A stretch of DNA of 64,000 nt from Halomonas almeriensis (GTDB lineage Bacteria; Pseudomonadota; Gammaproteobacteria; Pseudomonadales; Halomonadaceae), in the NCBI RefSeq assembly GCF_030409235.1, contig NZ_JAUFPO010000009.1, positions 1 through 64,000 on the forward strand. The letters run 5' to 3'. Under the pieces are notes generated by a model. That model did not search any database, was not told the origin of the DNA, and saw nothing but the letters and a program-made list of their open reading frames with translations. The stretch's first letter is position 1. Each line of letters begins with the position of its first letter. Below, in pieces: positions 8,302-18,100 of the stretch. Made by a program: the position numbers and the translations under genes.

Positions 8302-9651
8302 TCAGCGGGATGTCGGCCGTTGCCGGAGGAAGTCGGCAAACAGCCGGGCGCTGTCCTTGAGGGTGCGTTGCTGGGTCGCGTAGTCGACGTACACCATGCC
8401 GAAACGCTTGCTGTAGCCTTCCGCCCACTCGAAGTTATCCATCAGGCTCCAGGCAAAATAGCCACGGACATCGACGCCCTGTTCAATGGCATCGTGAACC
8501 GCCTGCAAGTGGCTCTGCAGGTATCGGCAACGCTGTTCATCGTGAACCCGATCCTGTTCGAGATGGTCATCGCCGGCCATGCCGTTCTCGGTGATCATCA
8601 AGGGCGGGAGCGTGTACTGGGCGTCGAGGTCGACCAGCAGGTCGGTCAACCCCTGCGGGTAGACCTCCCAGCCAAAGTCGGTCACCTCGGCATCCTTGGC
8701 GGCGTGGCCCTTGACCCAGTGTTCGTTGTCGTAGGACACGATGCCGCGGGTGTAGTAATTGATGCCGATGAAATTGACCGGCTGCGAGATCAGCTCCATG
8801 TCACCCGGCAGGATGCGGGGCGCCTGTTCCGGGTAGAGCCGGGTATAGAGCTCCGGGTAGCGGCCCTCGAGGACCGGCTCCAGAAACCAGTGGTTCATGC
8901 TGGCCTCGCCGATCAGCGCCGCCACGCGATCGTCATAGCGCTGACTGTTGGGCGTGTTCGGGCCCATGTTGAGGACCAGGCCGGCTTGCGCCTCGGGAGC
9001 CTCGGAGCGCAGCGTCTGCATGCCCAGGCCATGCGCCAGCAGCATGTGGTGGCCGGCCTGGCGTGCCAGTCGCGCATCGGTCATGCCCGGTGCATGAATC
9101 CCCACCTCATGGCCGAGAATTGCGCTGACCCAGGGTTCATTGAGCGTCGCGTAGGTATCCACCCGCTCGCCGAGCTCCCGGCTGACCAGGCTGACGTAAT
9201 CCTGGAAGCGGTAGGCGGTATCCCGGTTCAGCCAGCCGCCATGCTCCTGGAGATGTTGTGGCAGGTCCCAGTGGTAGAGGGTCACGAAGGGCCGGATATC
9301 ATATTCGCGCAGGCGGTCCAGCAACTGCTTGTAGAAATCCAGCCCCTTGTGGTTGGGCTGGCCGTCCTGGGTCATCACCCGAGGCCAGGCGATGGATAGA
9401 CGATAGGCATCCACGTTCAGGTCACGGATCAGCGCCACGTCATCCTGCCAGCGATGATAGTGGTCGCAGGCCGGCATGCCGGTGTCACCATTCTTGACGT
9501 TGCCCGGCGTGGCGCAGAAGGCATCCCAGATGGAGGGTAGTCGACCATCCGCCTGGGTGGCTCCTTCAACCTGGAAGGATGCCGTGGCGACGCCGAAGGT
9601 GAAGCTCGGGTCACGCAGGCGAGAGGCCGGAGGGAGTTCGATTCGTTGCAT
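8302..9651 (-). CDS. glycoside hydrolase family 1 beta-glucosidase
   Basis: This enzyme hydrolyses beta-glucosides or cello-oligosaccharides to glucose by the retaining mechanism. Both catalytic carboxylates are visible: the acid/base Glu172 in TLNEPW and the nucleophile Glu355 in ITENG. The N-terminal FGVATASFQVEGA substrate-binding segment and the C-terminal WSLMDNFEWAEGYSKRFG loop are typical. There is no signal peptide, so it acts in the cytoplasm on imported substrate. Its length (449 aa) is standard. It is the first gene of the minus-strand transporter operon, with ribosome binding site AGGAAA before ATG 9651 and a LacI-type operator about 45-60 nt upstream. Confidence 0.95.
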   Translation of the reverse strand: MQRIELPPASRLRDPSFTFGVATASFQVEGATQADGRLPSIWDAFCATPGNVKNGDTGMPACDHYHRWQDDVALIRDLNVDAYRLSIAWPRVMTQDGQPNHKGLDFYKQLLDRLREYDIRPFVTLYHWDLPQHLQEHGGWLNRDTAYRFQDYVSLVSRELGERVDTYATLNEPWVSAILGHEVGIHAPGMTDARLARQAGHHMLLAHGLGMQTLRSEAPEAQAGLVLNMGPNTPNSQRYDDRVAALIGEASMNHWFLEPVLEGRYPELYTRLYPEQAPRILPGDMELISQPVNFIGINYYTRGIVSYDNEHWVKGHAAKDAEVTDFGWEVYPQGLTDLLVDLDAQYTLPPLMITENGMAGDDHLEQDRVHDEQRCRYLQSHLQAVHDAIEQGVDVRGYFAWSLMDNFEWAEGYSKRFGMVYVDYATQQRTLKDSARLFADFLRQRPTSR

Positions 9652-9696
9652 GGGGTTTCCTGCCGATTTTCAGAGATCGTGAGTGGCTTCATGGCC

Positions 9697-9712
9697 ATGA
9701 AAGCGGTTTCAT
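9697..9712. promoter_or_regulatory. LacI-type operator upstream of the beta-glucosidase operon
   Basis: ATGAAAGCGGTTTCAT is a palindrome with 6-bp perfect arms around a central CG, matching the general LacI/GalR-family operator shape (NNGAAANCGNTTTCNN). It lies 45-60 nt upstream of the operon's first start codon, and a LacI-type regulator is encoded at the other end of the cluster. Repression by that regulator is a strong inference. Confidence 0.75.
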
Positions 9713-9720
9713 AAGCAAAT

Positions 9721-9734
9721 TAGACCTTGGTCTA
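9721..9734. repeat. second inverted repeat upstream of the beta-glucosidase operon
   Basis: TAGACCTTGGTCTA has perfect 6-bp arms around TT and lies 8 bp from the LacI-type operator, on its promoter-distal side. It differs in sequence from that operator, so it may bind a second regulator or an activator. It could also be chance. Confidence 0.4.
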
Positions 9735-10064
9735 GATCGGCGGCGAGGCGCGGTCATGGCGGCCACTGGAGACCTGGCTTGGGACCGTTCGCAAGGCGAA
9801 ATGCGGCATATCGAGGGCGATGGCCGGGCCAGGTGATTTCCGGGGCCAGCTGCCATCCGCTAGAATGACGCTTTTTGCAGTGGGAAGTGCCATGACCAGC
9901 TGTCAGCTGCGGCGAGAGGCAAAAAGGGGCGGCAGGTGTTCCGCCGGGGTGGCCTCGGTCGCGACCCCGGGGGCGGCCGGCCGCGCGCTGCACGGTCTCC
10001 GGAGCGCGCCGCCTGCTGTGGCGCGGCAGTGCTCGGGTGCCCTGCTGGATGCACGAGGGCGCTC
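9735..10064. other. gene-free stretch upstream of coaX
   Basis: No convincing protein gene lies here. TAGAAT at 9861-9866 is a possible -10 for coaX with a poor -35. A small plus-strand frame from the ATG at 9891-9893 to a TGA overlapping the coaX ATG has no recognisable features. The stretch from about 9925 to 10060 is very GC-rich. The last bases before coaX (TGCACGAGGGCGCTC) resemble the end of birA (TGCGCGGGCGCTC), which may be a trace of an ancestral birA-coaX junction. Confidence 0.35.
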
Positions 10065-10904
10065 ATGATCCTGGATCTGGACATCGGCAACACCCTGTCG
10101 AAGTGGCGTCTCAAGGATGCGGACAGCAGCGAGATTCGATCCCGCGGCGCCGTCTGGACACGGGAAGAGTGGCGGCCCGGCGCGGATATTCCGGACCTGG
10201 ATGTGGTGGAATCGGTGCGTATTTCCAGCGTCGCCCGCCAGGCCGTGCTCGGCCGCACCGTGTCCCTGCTGCGGGACCGGGTCGGGGCCGTGCATGTGGC
10301 CCGTTCGGTGCCGGAAGCCCTGGGCGTGACCAACGGCTATCAGGAGCCGGCGAGGCTCGGCGTGGATCGCTGGATGGGCGTGCTGGCCAGTTATCAGTTG
10401 GCCGGTGGTTGCTGTTCGGTCGACTGTGGCAGTGCTATCACGGTGGACTTTGTGCTGCCCGGCGGGCGACACCTGGGCGGCTACATCCTGCCTGGCCTGC
10501 GGCTGATGAAGGAAAGCCTGAAGCTCGGTACCCGCAACGTGGCGATCGACCCGGACAGCGAGGCGGATGAGCTCCTCGAGCCTGGCGTGCGCACCGTGGA
10601 AGCGGTCAATCATGGTATCTACATGGCGGCGGTGAGCGCGGTGAATCGCATCTACAGTGAGGTCTGTGATCGTCATGGCGTGGCGCTACCGTTGCTGGTG
10701 ACCGGCGGTGATGCCCGCGTGGTATCCCGCGGTATCCAGGCGCCTCACGCGGTGTGGCCGGATATGGTCTATGGCGGGCTGGAGGCCTGTTTTCCGCTGA
10801 CCTCGGCGGAGCGCTCGGGGCGCATGTCGGGGGCGCCGCCTATACCGCGCCCGGTCAGCCTGGAAAAAATACGGGCCGGCCTTGCATTTTCGATGTTCCT
10901 TTGA
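10065..10904 (+). CDS. coaX: type III pantothenate kinase CoaX
   Basis: CoaX phosphorylates pantothenate in the first step of coenzyme A synthesis. The type III fold is shown by the start MILDLDIGNTLSKWRL (phosphate-binding DIGNT), GYQEPARLGVDRW (pantothenate-binding and catalytic Asp region), and DCGSAITVDF (second phosphate motif, Ser in place of the more common Thr). I chose ATG 10065 because the conserved N terminus begins there and GAGGG precedes it. At 279 aa it is slightly longer than the usual 245-260, through a C-terminal extension after GGLEACFP. The next genes are tRNAs with their own promoter. Confidence 0.95.
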   Translation: MILDLDIGNTLSKWRLKDADSSEIRSRGAVWTREEWRPGADIPDLDVVESVRISSVARQAVLGRTVSLLRDRVGAVHVARSVPEALGVTNGYQEPARLGVDRWMGVLASYQLAGGCCSVDCGSAITVDFVLPGGRHLGGYILPGLRLMKESLKLGTRNVAIDPDSEADELLEPGVRTVEAVNHGIYMAAVSAVNRIYSEVCDRHGVALPLLVTGGDARVVSRGIQAPHAVWPDMVYGGLEACFPLTSAERSGRMSGAPPIPRPVSLEKIRAGLAFSMFL

Positions 10905-10981
10905 AAGAATACGTCCTCGTTCCGGGGCGCTGGTCTCAGATTGGCGCGGACAAGTTGTCGAAGGGTTGTAAAAACAGTCAC

Positions 10982-11009
10982 TTGACACCGGAGCGTGGGG
11001 CTGTAAAAT
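10982..11009 (+). promoter_or_regulatory. promoter of the tRNA-Tyr-Gly-Thr operon
   Basis: A consensus TTGACA (10982-10987) is followed after 16 bp by TAAAAT (11004-11009). A GC-rich stretch follows the -10, as expected for a stable-RNA promoter, and tRNA-Tyr begins 12 nt further on. Confidence 0.85.
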
Positions 11010-11021
11010 GCTCCGCCAGTT

Positions 11022-11105
<84 letters not shown>

Positions 11106-11149
11106 GATTCTGCTGTGCTCGATGTCGAGAACAGTCTAGAGCGAGGTAG

Positions 11150-11223
<74 letters not shown>

Positions 11224-11252
11224 AGTTCACGGGCAAGGTTGTCCGGTAGCAA

Positions 11253-11327
11253 GCTCATGTAGCTCAGGGGTAGAGCACACCCTTGGTAAGGGTGAGGTCG
11301 ACGGTTCAAATCCGTCCATGAGCTCCA
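11253..11327 (+). tRNA. tRNA-Thr (GGT)
   Basis: A 75-nt tRNA with anticodon GGT (11285-11287), anticodon stem CACCC/GGGTG, acceptor GCTCATG/CATGAGC and encoded CCA. In many gammaproteobacteria a tuf gene follows; here a terminator does. Confidence 0.97.
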
Positions 11328-11332
11328 ATTCG

Positions 11333-11364
11333 AAAAGGCGAGCATCGGCTCGCCTTTTCTGTTT
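11333..11364 (+). terminator. terminator after tRNA-Thr
   Basis: Inverted arms AAAAGGCGAGC and GCTCGCCTTTT (11333-11358) around a short loop, followed by a T-rich tail to 11364. It closes the three-tRNA operon and separates it from tRNA-Trp/secE. Confidence 0.9.
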
Positions 11365-11393
11365 CTCCCGGAGGTAGGGCGTGCCGGGAGGGG

Positions 11394-11422
11394 TTGCCAA
11401 GCGAAGTCGGTTTCGTTATGAT
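11394..11422 (+). promoter_or_regulatory. promoter of tRNA-Trp / secE-nusG
   Basis: TTGCCA (11394-11399) and TATGAT (11417-11422) are separated by 17 bp, about 50 nt before tRNA-Trp. TATACT at 11577-11582, after the tRNA, could be a second -10 for secE but has no good -35. Confidence 0.7.
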
Positions 11423-11474
11423 GGCGCCCGCTGTCGCTCGGGTCTGCTGCAAAGGCGGATTCAAGAAGGCATAC

Positions 11475-11550
<76 letters not shown>

Positions 11551-11622
11551 GTCTTCCCCAGGCTGGCAATATCTAGTATACTGGTTTGTTTTCGATTGCT
11601 GTCCCTGAGGAGTCTCGTGGTC

Positions 11623-11991
11623 ATGAAACATAACGCCGAGGTGCGGGAGTCGCGCCACGACGGGCTCAAGTGGGCGGTTGTCGTCATTCTGTTGATTCTG
11701 GCTGTCGTCGGGAATACGTATTTCACCGACGTCGCTCTGCTGTATCGCGTGCTCGGTGTCGTCGCGCTCAGCGTCGCCGCTGCGCTGGTGGCGCTGACTA
11801 CCACCAAGGGTCGTGAGCTGCTCGAGCTGGCTCGTCAGGCCAAGAAGGAAATTCAGCGCGTTGTCTGGCCGACTCGTCCCGAGACCATTCAGACGACGGC
11901 CATTGTGCTGGTGGCCATCCTGGTGGTCGGGCTGATGCTGTGGCTGATTGATACGCTTCTTGGCTGGGCGATGTCCGGCGTCATTGGTTAG
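11623..11991 (+). CDS. secE: preprotein translocase subunit SecE
   Basis: SecE is the small clamp subunit of the SecYEG inner-membrane protein channel. The 122-aa product shows the three-helix gammaproteobacterial form: two N-terminal membrane helices (about residues 15-32 and 38-58), the conserved cytoplasmic amphipathic helix [24 protein letters not shown], and a last membrane helix. I use ATG 11623 (MKHNAEV); a GTG two codons upstream lies closer to the GAGGAG ribosome binding site and is possible. nusG follows after 8 nt. Confidence 0.95.
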   Translation: MKHNAEVRESRHDGLKWAVVVILLILAVVGNTYFTDVALLYRVLGVVALSVAAALVALTTTKGRELLELARQAKKEIQRVVWPTRPETIQTTAIVLVAILVVGLMLWLIDTLLGWAMSGVIG

Positions 11992-11999
11992 GAGTCTGC

Positions 12000-12533
12000 A
12001 TGTCCAAGCGTTGGTACGTCGTACACGCCTATTCCGGTTTTGAAAAGCATGTCATGCGCTCGCTGCTCGAGCGTGTGAAGATGTATGGCATGGAAGATTG
12101 CTTCGGCGAGATTCTGGTGCCCACGGAAGAAGTCGTTGAAATGCGTGACGGCAAGCGCCGCAAGAGTGAACGCAAATTCTATCCCGGCTATGTTCTGGTC
12201 GAGATGGAAATGACCGATGAAAGCTGGCACCTGGTCAATGAGACTCCGCGTGTCATGGGCTTTATCGGTGGAACGAAGGAGAAACCGGCACCCATCACCA
12301 CGCGCGAGGCCGACGCCATCCTGAGTCATGTGCGGGAAGGCACGGAGCAGCCACGGCCCAAGACCGTGTTCGAGCCCGGCCAGTCCGTGCGTGTCGTCGA
12401 CGGGCCCTTTGCCGACTTCAATGGTGTGGTCGAGGAAGTCAATTACGACAAGAGTCGCCTGCAGGTGAGTGTCCTGATCTTCGGTCGCTCCACACCGGTC
12501 GAGCTGGAGTTTGCTCAGGTCGAGAAAGAGTGA
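12000..12533 (+). CDS. nusG: transcription termination/antitermination factor NusG
   Basis: NusG binds the beta' clamp of RNA polymerase, suppresses pausing, supports Rho-dependent termination and couples transcription to the ribosome through S10. The N-terminal NGN domain ([20 protein letters not shown]) and the C-terminal KOW domain ([22 protein letters not shown]) are both evident in 177 aa, close to E. coli (181). Ribosome binding site GGAG lies just before ATG 12000. It is cotranscribed with secE. Confidence 0.97.
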   Translation: MSKRWYVVHAYSGFEKHVMRSLLERVKMYGMEDCFGEILVPTEEVVEMRDGKRRKSERKFYPGYVLVEMEMTDESWHLVNETPRVMGFIGGTKEKPAPITTREADAILSHVREGTEQPRPKTVFEPGQSVRVVDGPFADFNGVVEEVNYDKSRLQVSVLIFGRSTPVELEFAQVEKE

Positions 12534-12617
12534 CCCGAGCCTGATTGTTGTGGCTGCTGGAGCAGCCGCCTAACCCGGGGAGCCGCAAGGCGTTAGCACC
12601 CAACTGGAGTCCTTACC

Positions 12618-13049
12618 ATGGCCAAGAAAGTACAGGCTTACGTCAAGCTGCAGGTCGCAGCTGGCAAGGCCAATCCCAGTCCTCCCGTGGGCCCTGCGCT
12701 GGGTCAGCACGGCGTCAACATCATGGAATTCTGCAAGGCATTCAATGCCGAGACGCAGAACCTCGAGCCGGGTCTGCCGACCCCGGTGGTCATCACCGTC
12801 TATGCCGACCGCAGCTTTACCTTCGTCACCAAGACGCCGCCCGCGGCTGTCCTGCTGAAGAAGGCGGCTGGCATCAAGTCCGGCTCCGGCGAGCCGAACA
12901 AGAACAAGGTCGGTACCGTGACGCGCGAGCAGCTCGAAGAAATCGCGCAGGCCAAAGAGCCGGATCTGACGGCAGCCGACATGGACGCCGCGGTCCGCAC
13001 CATCGCTGGCAGTGCCCGTAGCATGGGCCTCAACGTGGAGGGTCTCTGA
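12618..13049 (+). CDS. rplK: 50S ribosomal protein L11
   Basis: L11 binds 23S rRNA in the GTPase-associated centre, contacts elongation factors and is needed for RelA activation. At 143 aa it begins [29 protein letters not shown], with the methylated Lys region and the proline-rich hinge of the family. An 84-nt gap after nusG contains a small hairpin (GGCTGCTGGAGCAGCC) and could hold a separate promoter or the L1 control site. rplA follows after 2 nt. Confidence 0.97.
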   Translation: MAKKVQAYVKLQVAAGKANPSPPVGPALGQHGVNIMEFCKAFNAETQNLEPGLPTPVVITVYADRSFTFVTKTPPAAVLLKKAAGIKSGSGEPNKNKVGTVTREQLEEIAQAKEPDLTAADMDAAVRTIAGSARSMGLNVEGL

Positions 13050-13051
13050 TC

Positions 13052-13744
13052 ATGGCCAAGCTTACCAAACGCGCCAAGCTGTTTCGTGAAAAGGTCGACC
13101 CGAACAAGGCCTATAGCCTGGATGAAGCGGTCCAGCTGCTGTCTGAACTGTCCACGGTGAAGTTCAAGGAGTCTGTCGACGTCGCCATCAACCTGGGCGT
13201 CGATCCGCGTAAATCTGACCAGATCGTGCGTGGTTCAACCGTCATGCCCAATGGTACGGGCAAAGAAGTGCGTGTTGCCGTCTTTACCCAGGGCGATAAC
13301 GCCGATGCCGCCAAGGAAGCCGGTGCCGACATCGTTGGTATGGACGACCTAGCCGAACAGGTCAAGAAAGGTCAGCTCGACTTTGACGTCGTCATTGCCT
13401 CGCCGGATGCCATGCGTGTCGTCGGTCAGCTCGGCCAGATTCTGGGTCCGCGCGGCCTGATGCCCAACCCGAAGGTCGGCACCGTGACGCCGGACGTTGC
13501 CACTGCCGTAAAGAACGCCAAGTCGGGCCAGGTGCGCTTCCGCAGCGACAAGAACGGCATCATCCACACCACGATCGGCAAGGTCGACTTCGAGTCGGGC
13601 GATATCCGCGGCAATCTGGAAGCGCTCATCGCCGACCTCAAGAAGCTCAAGCCGAGCACGTCGAAGGGTGTGTATTTCAAGAAGGTCTCGCTGTCCACCA
13701 CCATGGGCCCCGGCTTGACCATCGACCACTCCGCGCTGGTCTGA
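13052..13744 (+). CDS. rplA: 50S ribosomal protein L1
   Basis: L1 forms the mobile stalk at the ribosomal E site and, in relatives, represses translation of its own rplK-rplA mRNA. The 230-aa product has the expected start [29 protein letters not shown] and the RNA-binding segment [20 protein letters not shown]. It is tightly coupled to rplK. A 248-nt leader separates it from rplJ. Confidence 0.97.
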   Translation: MAKLTKRAKLFREKVDPNKAYSLDEAVQLLSELSTVKFKESVDVAINLGVDPRKSDQIVRGSTVMPNGTGKEVRVAVFTQGDNADAAKEAGADIVGMDDLAEQVKKGQLDFDVVIASPDAMRVVGQLGQILGPRGLMPNPKVGTVTPDVATAVKNAKSGQVRFRSDKNGIIHTTIGKVDFESGDIRGNLEALIADLKKLKPSTSKGVYFKKVSLSTTMGPGLTIDHSALV

Positions 13745-13992
13745 ATCGCGGAACAGGCAAATGACTTTGCGGTCCCCGTGCGCTGTTGCGACAGAAGCCG
13801 GCGGGGCACCGTCAAAGACCGCAGGCGCCACCTTGCCGAGGTGGCTTAATCATCCTCCGGGAGGCCTGCGCAGATGGTGTTGCCGCCAGATACCTGGTGA
13901 GCACCATCTCCCGGTCCCTCGCCGATGTCGGTGAGGGGGATGGTAACCATCGGAAGGCTTCTGCAAGCTTCCGACACGAAGGAGTGATCACT
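13745..13992 (+). promoter_or_regulatory. L10-type leader upstream of rplJ
   Basis: This 248-nt non-coding stretch lies where the ribosomal protein L10 leader is found in proteobacteria, at which L10-(L12)4 represses its own translation. It is highly structured: a 7-bp hairpin at 13827-13845 and an imperfect hairpin at 13951-13973 just before the AAGGAG ribosome binding site. Position and structure support the call; I did not match individual consensus positions. Confidence 0.6.
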
Positions 13993-14496
13993 GTGCCACT
14001 AGCACTTGAAGGCAAGAAAGCGATTGTTGCCGAGGTCAGTGAAGCGGCCAAGAATGCTCTCTCCGTCGTAGTTGCCGACTCTCGTGGTGTTCCGGTCAGC
14101 AAGATGACCGATCTGCGCAAGCAGGCCCGCGAGAATGGCGTCCAGATGCGTGTTGTCCGCAACACCCTGGCACGCCGCGCCCTGGAAGGTACTCAATGGG
14201 AGTGCCTGAACGAGACATTCGTGGGTCCGACTCTGTTGGCCTTCTCCACCGACCATCCGGGCGCTGCCGCTCGTTTGTTCAAGGAGTTCGGCAAGACCGA
14301 GAAGAATCTCGAAGTCAAGGCGCTGGCCTACGAAGGCGAGTTCATTCCGGCAAGCGATCTTGATCGTCTGGCGAACCTGCCGACCCATGACGAAGCCATC
14401 GCCAAGCTGATGTCCGTCATGAAGGAAGCGTCCGCTGGCAAGCTGGTTCGTACCCTCGCTGCGTTGCGTGATCAGAAGCAGGAAGAAGCCGCCTGA
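13993..14496 (+). CDS. rplJ: 50S ribosomal protein L10
   Basis: L10 is the base of the L7/L12 stalk. The start is GTG 13993 ([33 protein letters not shown]), with AAGGAG eight bases upstream; the longer open frame from 13786 is leader RNA. The product of 167 aa matches the family. The C-terminal helix carries the L12 dimer-binding sites. It is cotranscribed with rplL and likely autoregulated through the leader. Confidence 0.96.
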   Translation: MPLALEGKKAIVAEVSEAAKNALSVVVADSRGVPVSKMTDLRKQARENGVQMRVVRNTLARRALEGTQWECLNETFVGPTLLAFSTDHPGAAARLFKEFGKTEKNLEVKALAYEGEFIPASDLDRLANLPTHDEAIAKLMSVMKEASAGKLVRTLAALRDQKQEEAA

Positions 14497-14585
14497 TCGG
14501 CGATTTCGACTGCTCCACGCATCTCGATTATTGAATCACCGAGTCATCGGATGACCGAGACTCCCGCAAAGTTAGGAAAGTGAAA

Positions 14586-14960
14586 ATGGCACTTACCCAA
14601 GAAGACATCATCAACGCCGTCGCCGACATGTCAGTGATGGAAGTCGCTGAGCTCATCGAAGCGATGGAAGAGAAGTTCGGCGTTTCCGCGGCAGCGGCTG
14701 TCGTGGCCGGCCCGGGTGGCGGCGGCGAAGCCGAAGCCGAGGAAGAGCAGACCGAGTTTGACCTGGTGCTGACCGGCGCCGGCGACAAGAAGGTCAACGT
14801 CATCAAGGCCGTGCGCGAGATCACCGGCCTGGGCCTGAAGGAAGCCAAAGGCGCTGTCGACGGCGTGCCGGCCACCCTGAAGGAAGGCATGTCCAAGGAC
14901 GATGCCGAAGAGGCCAAGACCAAGCTCGAAGAAGCCGGCGCTTCCGTGGAGGTCAAGTAA
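14586..14960 (+). CDS. rplL: 50S ribosomal protein L7/L12
   Basis: L7/L12 is the multicopy acidic stalk protein that recruits translation GTPases. The 124-aa protein shows the N-terminal dimerisation domain ([32 protein letters not shown]), an Ala/Gly/Glu-rich hinge and the C-terminal factor-binding domain ([28 protein letters not shown]). ATG 14586 is preferred over GTG 14580 because of distance to the AGGAA ribosome binding site and agreement with the family N terminus. Confidence 0.97.
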   Translation: MALTQEDIINAVADMSVMEVAELIEAMEEKFGVSAAAAVVAGPGGGGEAEAEEEQTEFDLVLTGAGDKKVNVIKAVREITGLGLKEAKGAVDGVPATLKEGMSKDDAEEAKTKLEEAGASVEVK

Positions 14961-15001
14961 CTCTTGGCCCCACAGGCTTTACGCGCGGCGTAAGCTTGTA
15001 C

Positions 15002-15035
15002 GGCTGGTGGCGGGACGCCCGCTGCCGGCCTTTTT
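15002..15035 (+). terminator. rplL-rpoB attenuator
   Basis: A 13-bp stem (15002-15014 with 15018-15030, three wobble pairs) with the loop ACG is followed by five T residues. Placed between rplL and rpoB, it should terminate part of the transcripts and set the high ratio of L7/L12 to RNA polymerase. Two further hairpins (15088-15112 and about 15122-15141) lie before rpoB. Confidence 0.8.
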
Positions 15036-15193
15036 CTGTTGTTGCTGGGCGGTGATGGCACGCCATGCCGGCCAGCCGAATTCCGATGGCGAGCCTCTTC
15101 CGGGGGCTCGCCGTCAGCGCCTGACGGAGCCGACTCCGTCGGGTGGCGCCGACACGCATCGGTCACCCATGGTGAACAAGCTGGGGAATACAG

Positions 15194-18100
15194 ATGGCTT
15201 ACTCATACACTGAGAAAAAACGCATCCGCAAGGATTTCGGCAAACTGCCCCAAGTGATGGATGTGCCTTACCTGCTGGCCATCCAGCTTGATTCCTATTA
15301 CGACTTTCTCCAGCAGGATCGGTCACCCGAAGAACGTATTGACGTCGGCCTGCACGCCGCCTTCAGCTCCGTTTTCCCGATCGAAAGCTTCTCCGGCAAC
15401 GCCGCACTGGAGTATGTCAGCTATCGATTCGGTACGCCGGCGTTCGACGTCAAGGAATGTCAGCTGCGTGGCGTCACCTATTCGGCTCCCTTGCGCGTCA
15501 AGGTTCGCCTGATCATCTACGACAAGGATTCGTCGAACAAGGCCATCAAGGACATCAAGGAGCAGGAAGTCTACATGGGGGAAATCCCCCTGATGACGGA
15601 AAACGGCACCTTTGTCATCAATGGCACCGAGCGTGTCATCGTCTCGCAGCTGCACCGTAGCCCGGGCGTGTTCTTCGATCATGACAAGGGCAAGAGCCAC
15701 TCCTCCGGCAAGCTGCTCTATTCCGCCCGGGTCATTCCGTATCGTGGCTCCTGGCTGGACTTCGAGTTCGACCCCAAGGACAACGTCTTTGTGCGCATCG
15801 ACCGGCGCCGCAAGCTGCCGGCGACCGTGCTGATGCGCGCGCTCGGCATGAGCGCCGAGGAAATCCTCGCCGAGTTCTTTGCCACCAGCACCTTCCACAT
15901 CGAGAAGTCCGGCTTTTCCGTGGATCTGGTGCCGTCGCGTCTGCGCGGCGAGACCGCGACCTTCGACATCAAGGATGGTGACGGCAATGTCATCGTCGAG
16001 GAAGGGCGTCGTGTCACCCAGAAGCACATCCGCCAGCTCGAGAAGGCCGGGCTGGAGCGTCTGGAAGTCCCCATGGACTACCTGGTCGGCAAGACGCTGG
16101 CCAAGGATCATGTCAACCCGAACACCGGCGAGCTGATCTGCCCCTGCAATACCGCCATCACCGCCGAGCTCATGGAGAGCCTGGGACAGGCCGGCATTAC
16201 CACGCTGGAAACCCTGTACACCAACGACCTGGATTGCGGCCCCTTCATTTCCGACACCCTCAAGCTGGACACCACCGGGTCCCAGCTCGAGGCGCTGGTC
16301 GAAATCTACCGCATGATGCGCCCCGGCGAGCCGCCCACCAAGGAAGCGGCCGAGACGCTGTTCAATAACCTCTTCTTCACCGAAGACCGTTACGACCTGT
16401 CCGGTGTGGGCCGCATGAAGTTCAACCGTCGCCTGCGCCGCGACGGTGATACCGGCTCCGGTGTGCTCGACCAGCGTGACATCCTCGATGTCCTCGGCGA
16501 GCTGATCAATATCCGTAATGGCTTCGGCGATGTCGACGACATCGACCACCTGGGCAATCGGCGCATCCGCTGTGTCGGCGAGATGGCCGAGAACCAGTTC
16601 CGCGTGGGACTGGTGCGTGTCGAGCGCGCGGTCAAGGAGCGCCTGTCCATGGCCGAGAGCGAAGGACTGATGCCGCAGGACCTGATCAATGCCAAGCCCG
16701 TGGCGGCGGCGGTCAAGGAGTTCTTCGGTTCCAGTCAGCTCTCGCAGTTCATGGACCAGAACAACCCGCTCTCCGAGGTCACGCACAAGCGCCGTATATC
16801 CGCGCTCGGCCCGGGCGGCTTGACCCGCGAGCGGGCGGGCTTCGAGGTGCGCGACGTCCATGCGACCCACTATGGTCGCCTGTGCCCGATCGAGACCCCG
16901 GAAGGCCCGAACATCGGCCTGATCAACTCGCTGGCCACCTACAGCCATACCAACAGCTATGGCTTCCTCGAGACACCCTACCGCAAGGTGGCCAACGGTC
17001 AGGTCACCGACGAGGTGGTGCACCTCTCGGCCATTGAGGAAGGTGACTTCGTCATTGCCCAGGCCTCGGCGACCGTCGACGAGAACGGACATCTGGTCGA
17101 CGATCTGGTCCAGGCGCGTAACCGGGGCGAAACATCCTTCATGCGCCCCGAACAGGTGACCCTGATGGACGTCTCGCCGCGTCAGGTAGTGTCCGTGGCG
17201 GCGGCGCTGATTCCGTTCCTCGAGCACGATGACGCCAACCGCGCCCTGATGGGCGCCAACATGCAGCGTCAGGCCGTGCCCACTCTGCGTGCCGATAAGC
17301 CCTTCGTGGGTACCGGCATGGAGCGATTCGTGGCGCGTGACTCGGGTGTCTGTGCCGTCGCCAGTCGTGGCGGTGTCATTGATTCGGTGGATGCCAAGCG
17401 CATCGTGGTGCGGGTCAACGAGGACGAGATCATCGGTGGCGAGGCCGGCGTTGATATCTACAACCTGACCAAGTACCTGCGCTCCAACCAGAACACCTGT
17501 ATGAACCAGCGGCCCATCGTGCATACCGGCGACTCAGTGGCACGCGGCGACATCCTCGCCGACGGCCCTTCCGTCGACATGGGCGACCTGGCGCTGGGGC
17601 AGAACATGCGCATCGCCTTCATGCCCTGGAACGGCTACAACTTCGAGGACTCCATCCTGCTCTCCGAGCGGGCCGTCCAGGAGGACCGTTTCACGTCCAT
17701 CCATATCCAGGAACTGACCTGTGTGTCTCGCGATACCAAGCTGGGCGCCGAAGAGATCTCCTCGGATATTCCCAATGTGGGCGAGTCGGCGTTGTCCAAG
17801 CTGGATGAGGCCGGTGTGGTCTACATCGGTGCCGAGGTCGGCGCGGGTGACATCCTGGTCGGCAAGGTCACGCCCAAGGGCGAGACCCAGCTGACGCCCG
17901 AAGAGAAGCTGCTGCGTGCCATCTTCGGCGAGAAGGCGTCCGACGTGAAGGATACTTCGCTGCGTGCGCCGACGGGCATGAAGGGCACCGTCATCGATGT
18001 CCAGGTGTTTACCCGTGATGGTGTCGAGAAGGACTCGCGTGCGCTGTCCATCGAGCAGCAACAGCTCGACGAGGTGCGCAAGGACCTTCAGGAGACTTAT

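Noticed and set aside
9820..10068. 82-codon frame ending in an ATGA overlap with coaX
   Set aside because: The overlap suggested a small gene, but the sequence is Arg/Ala/Gly-rich, lacks a family resemblance and follows local GC content. It is kept only as a note on the coaX upstream region.
15323..17524. 733-codon minus-strand frame opposite rpoB
   Set aside because: It is a GC-driven shadow of rpoB with no recognisable domains, and rpoB is certain.
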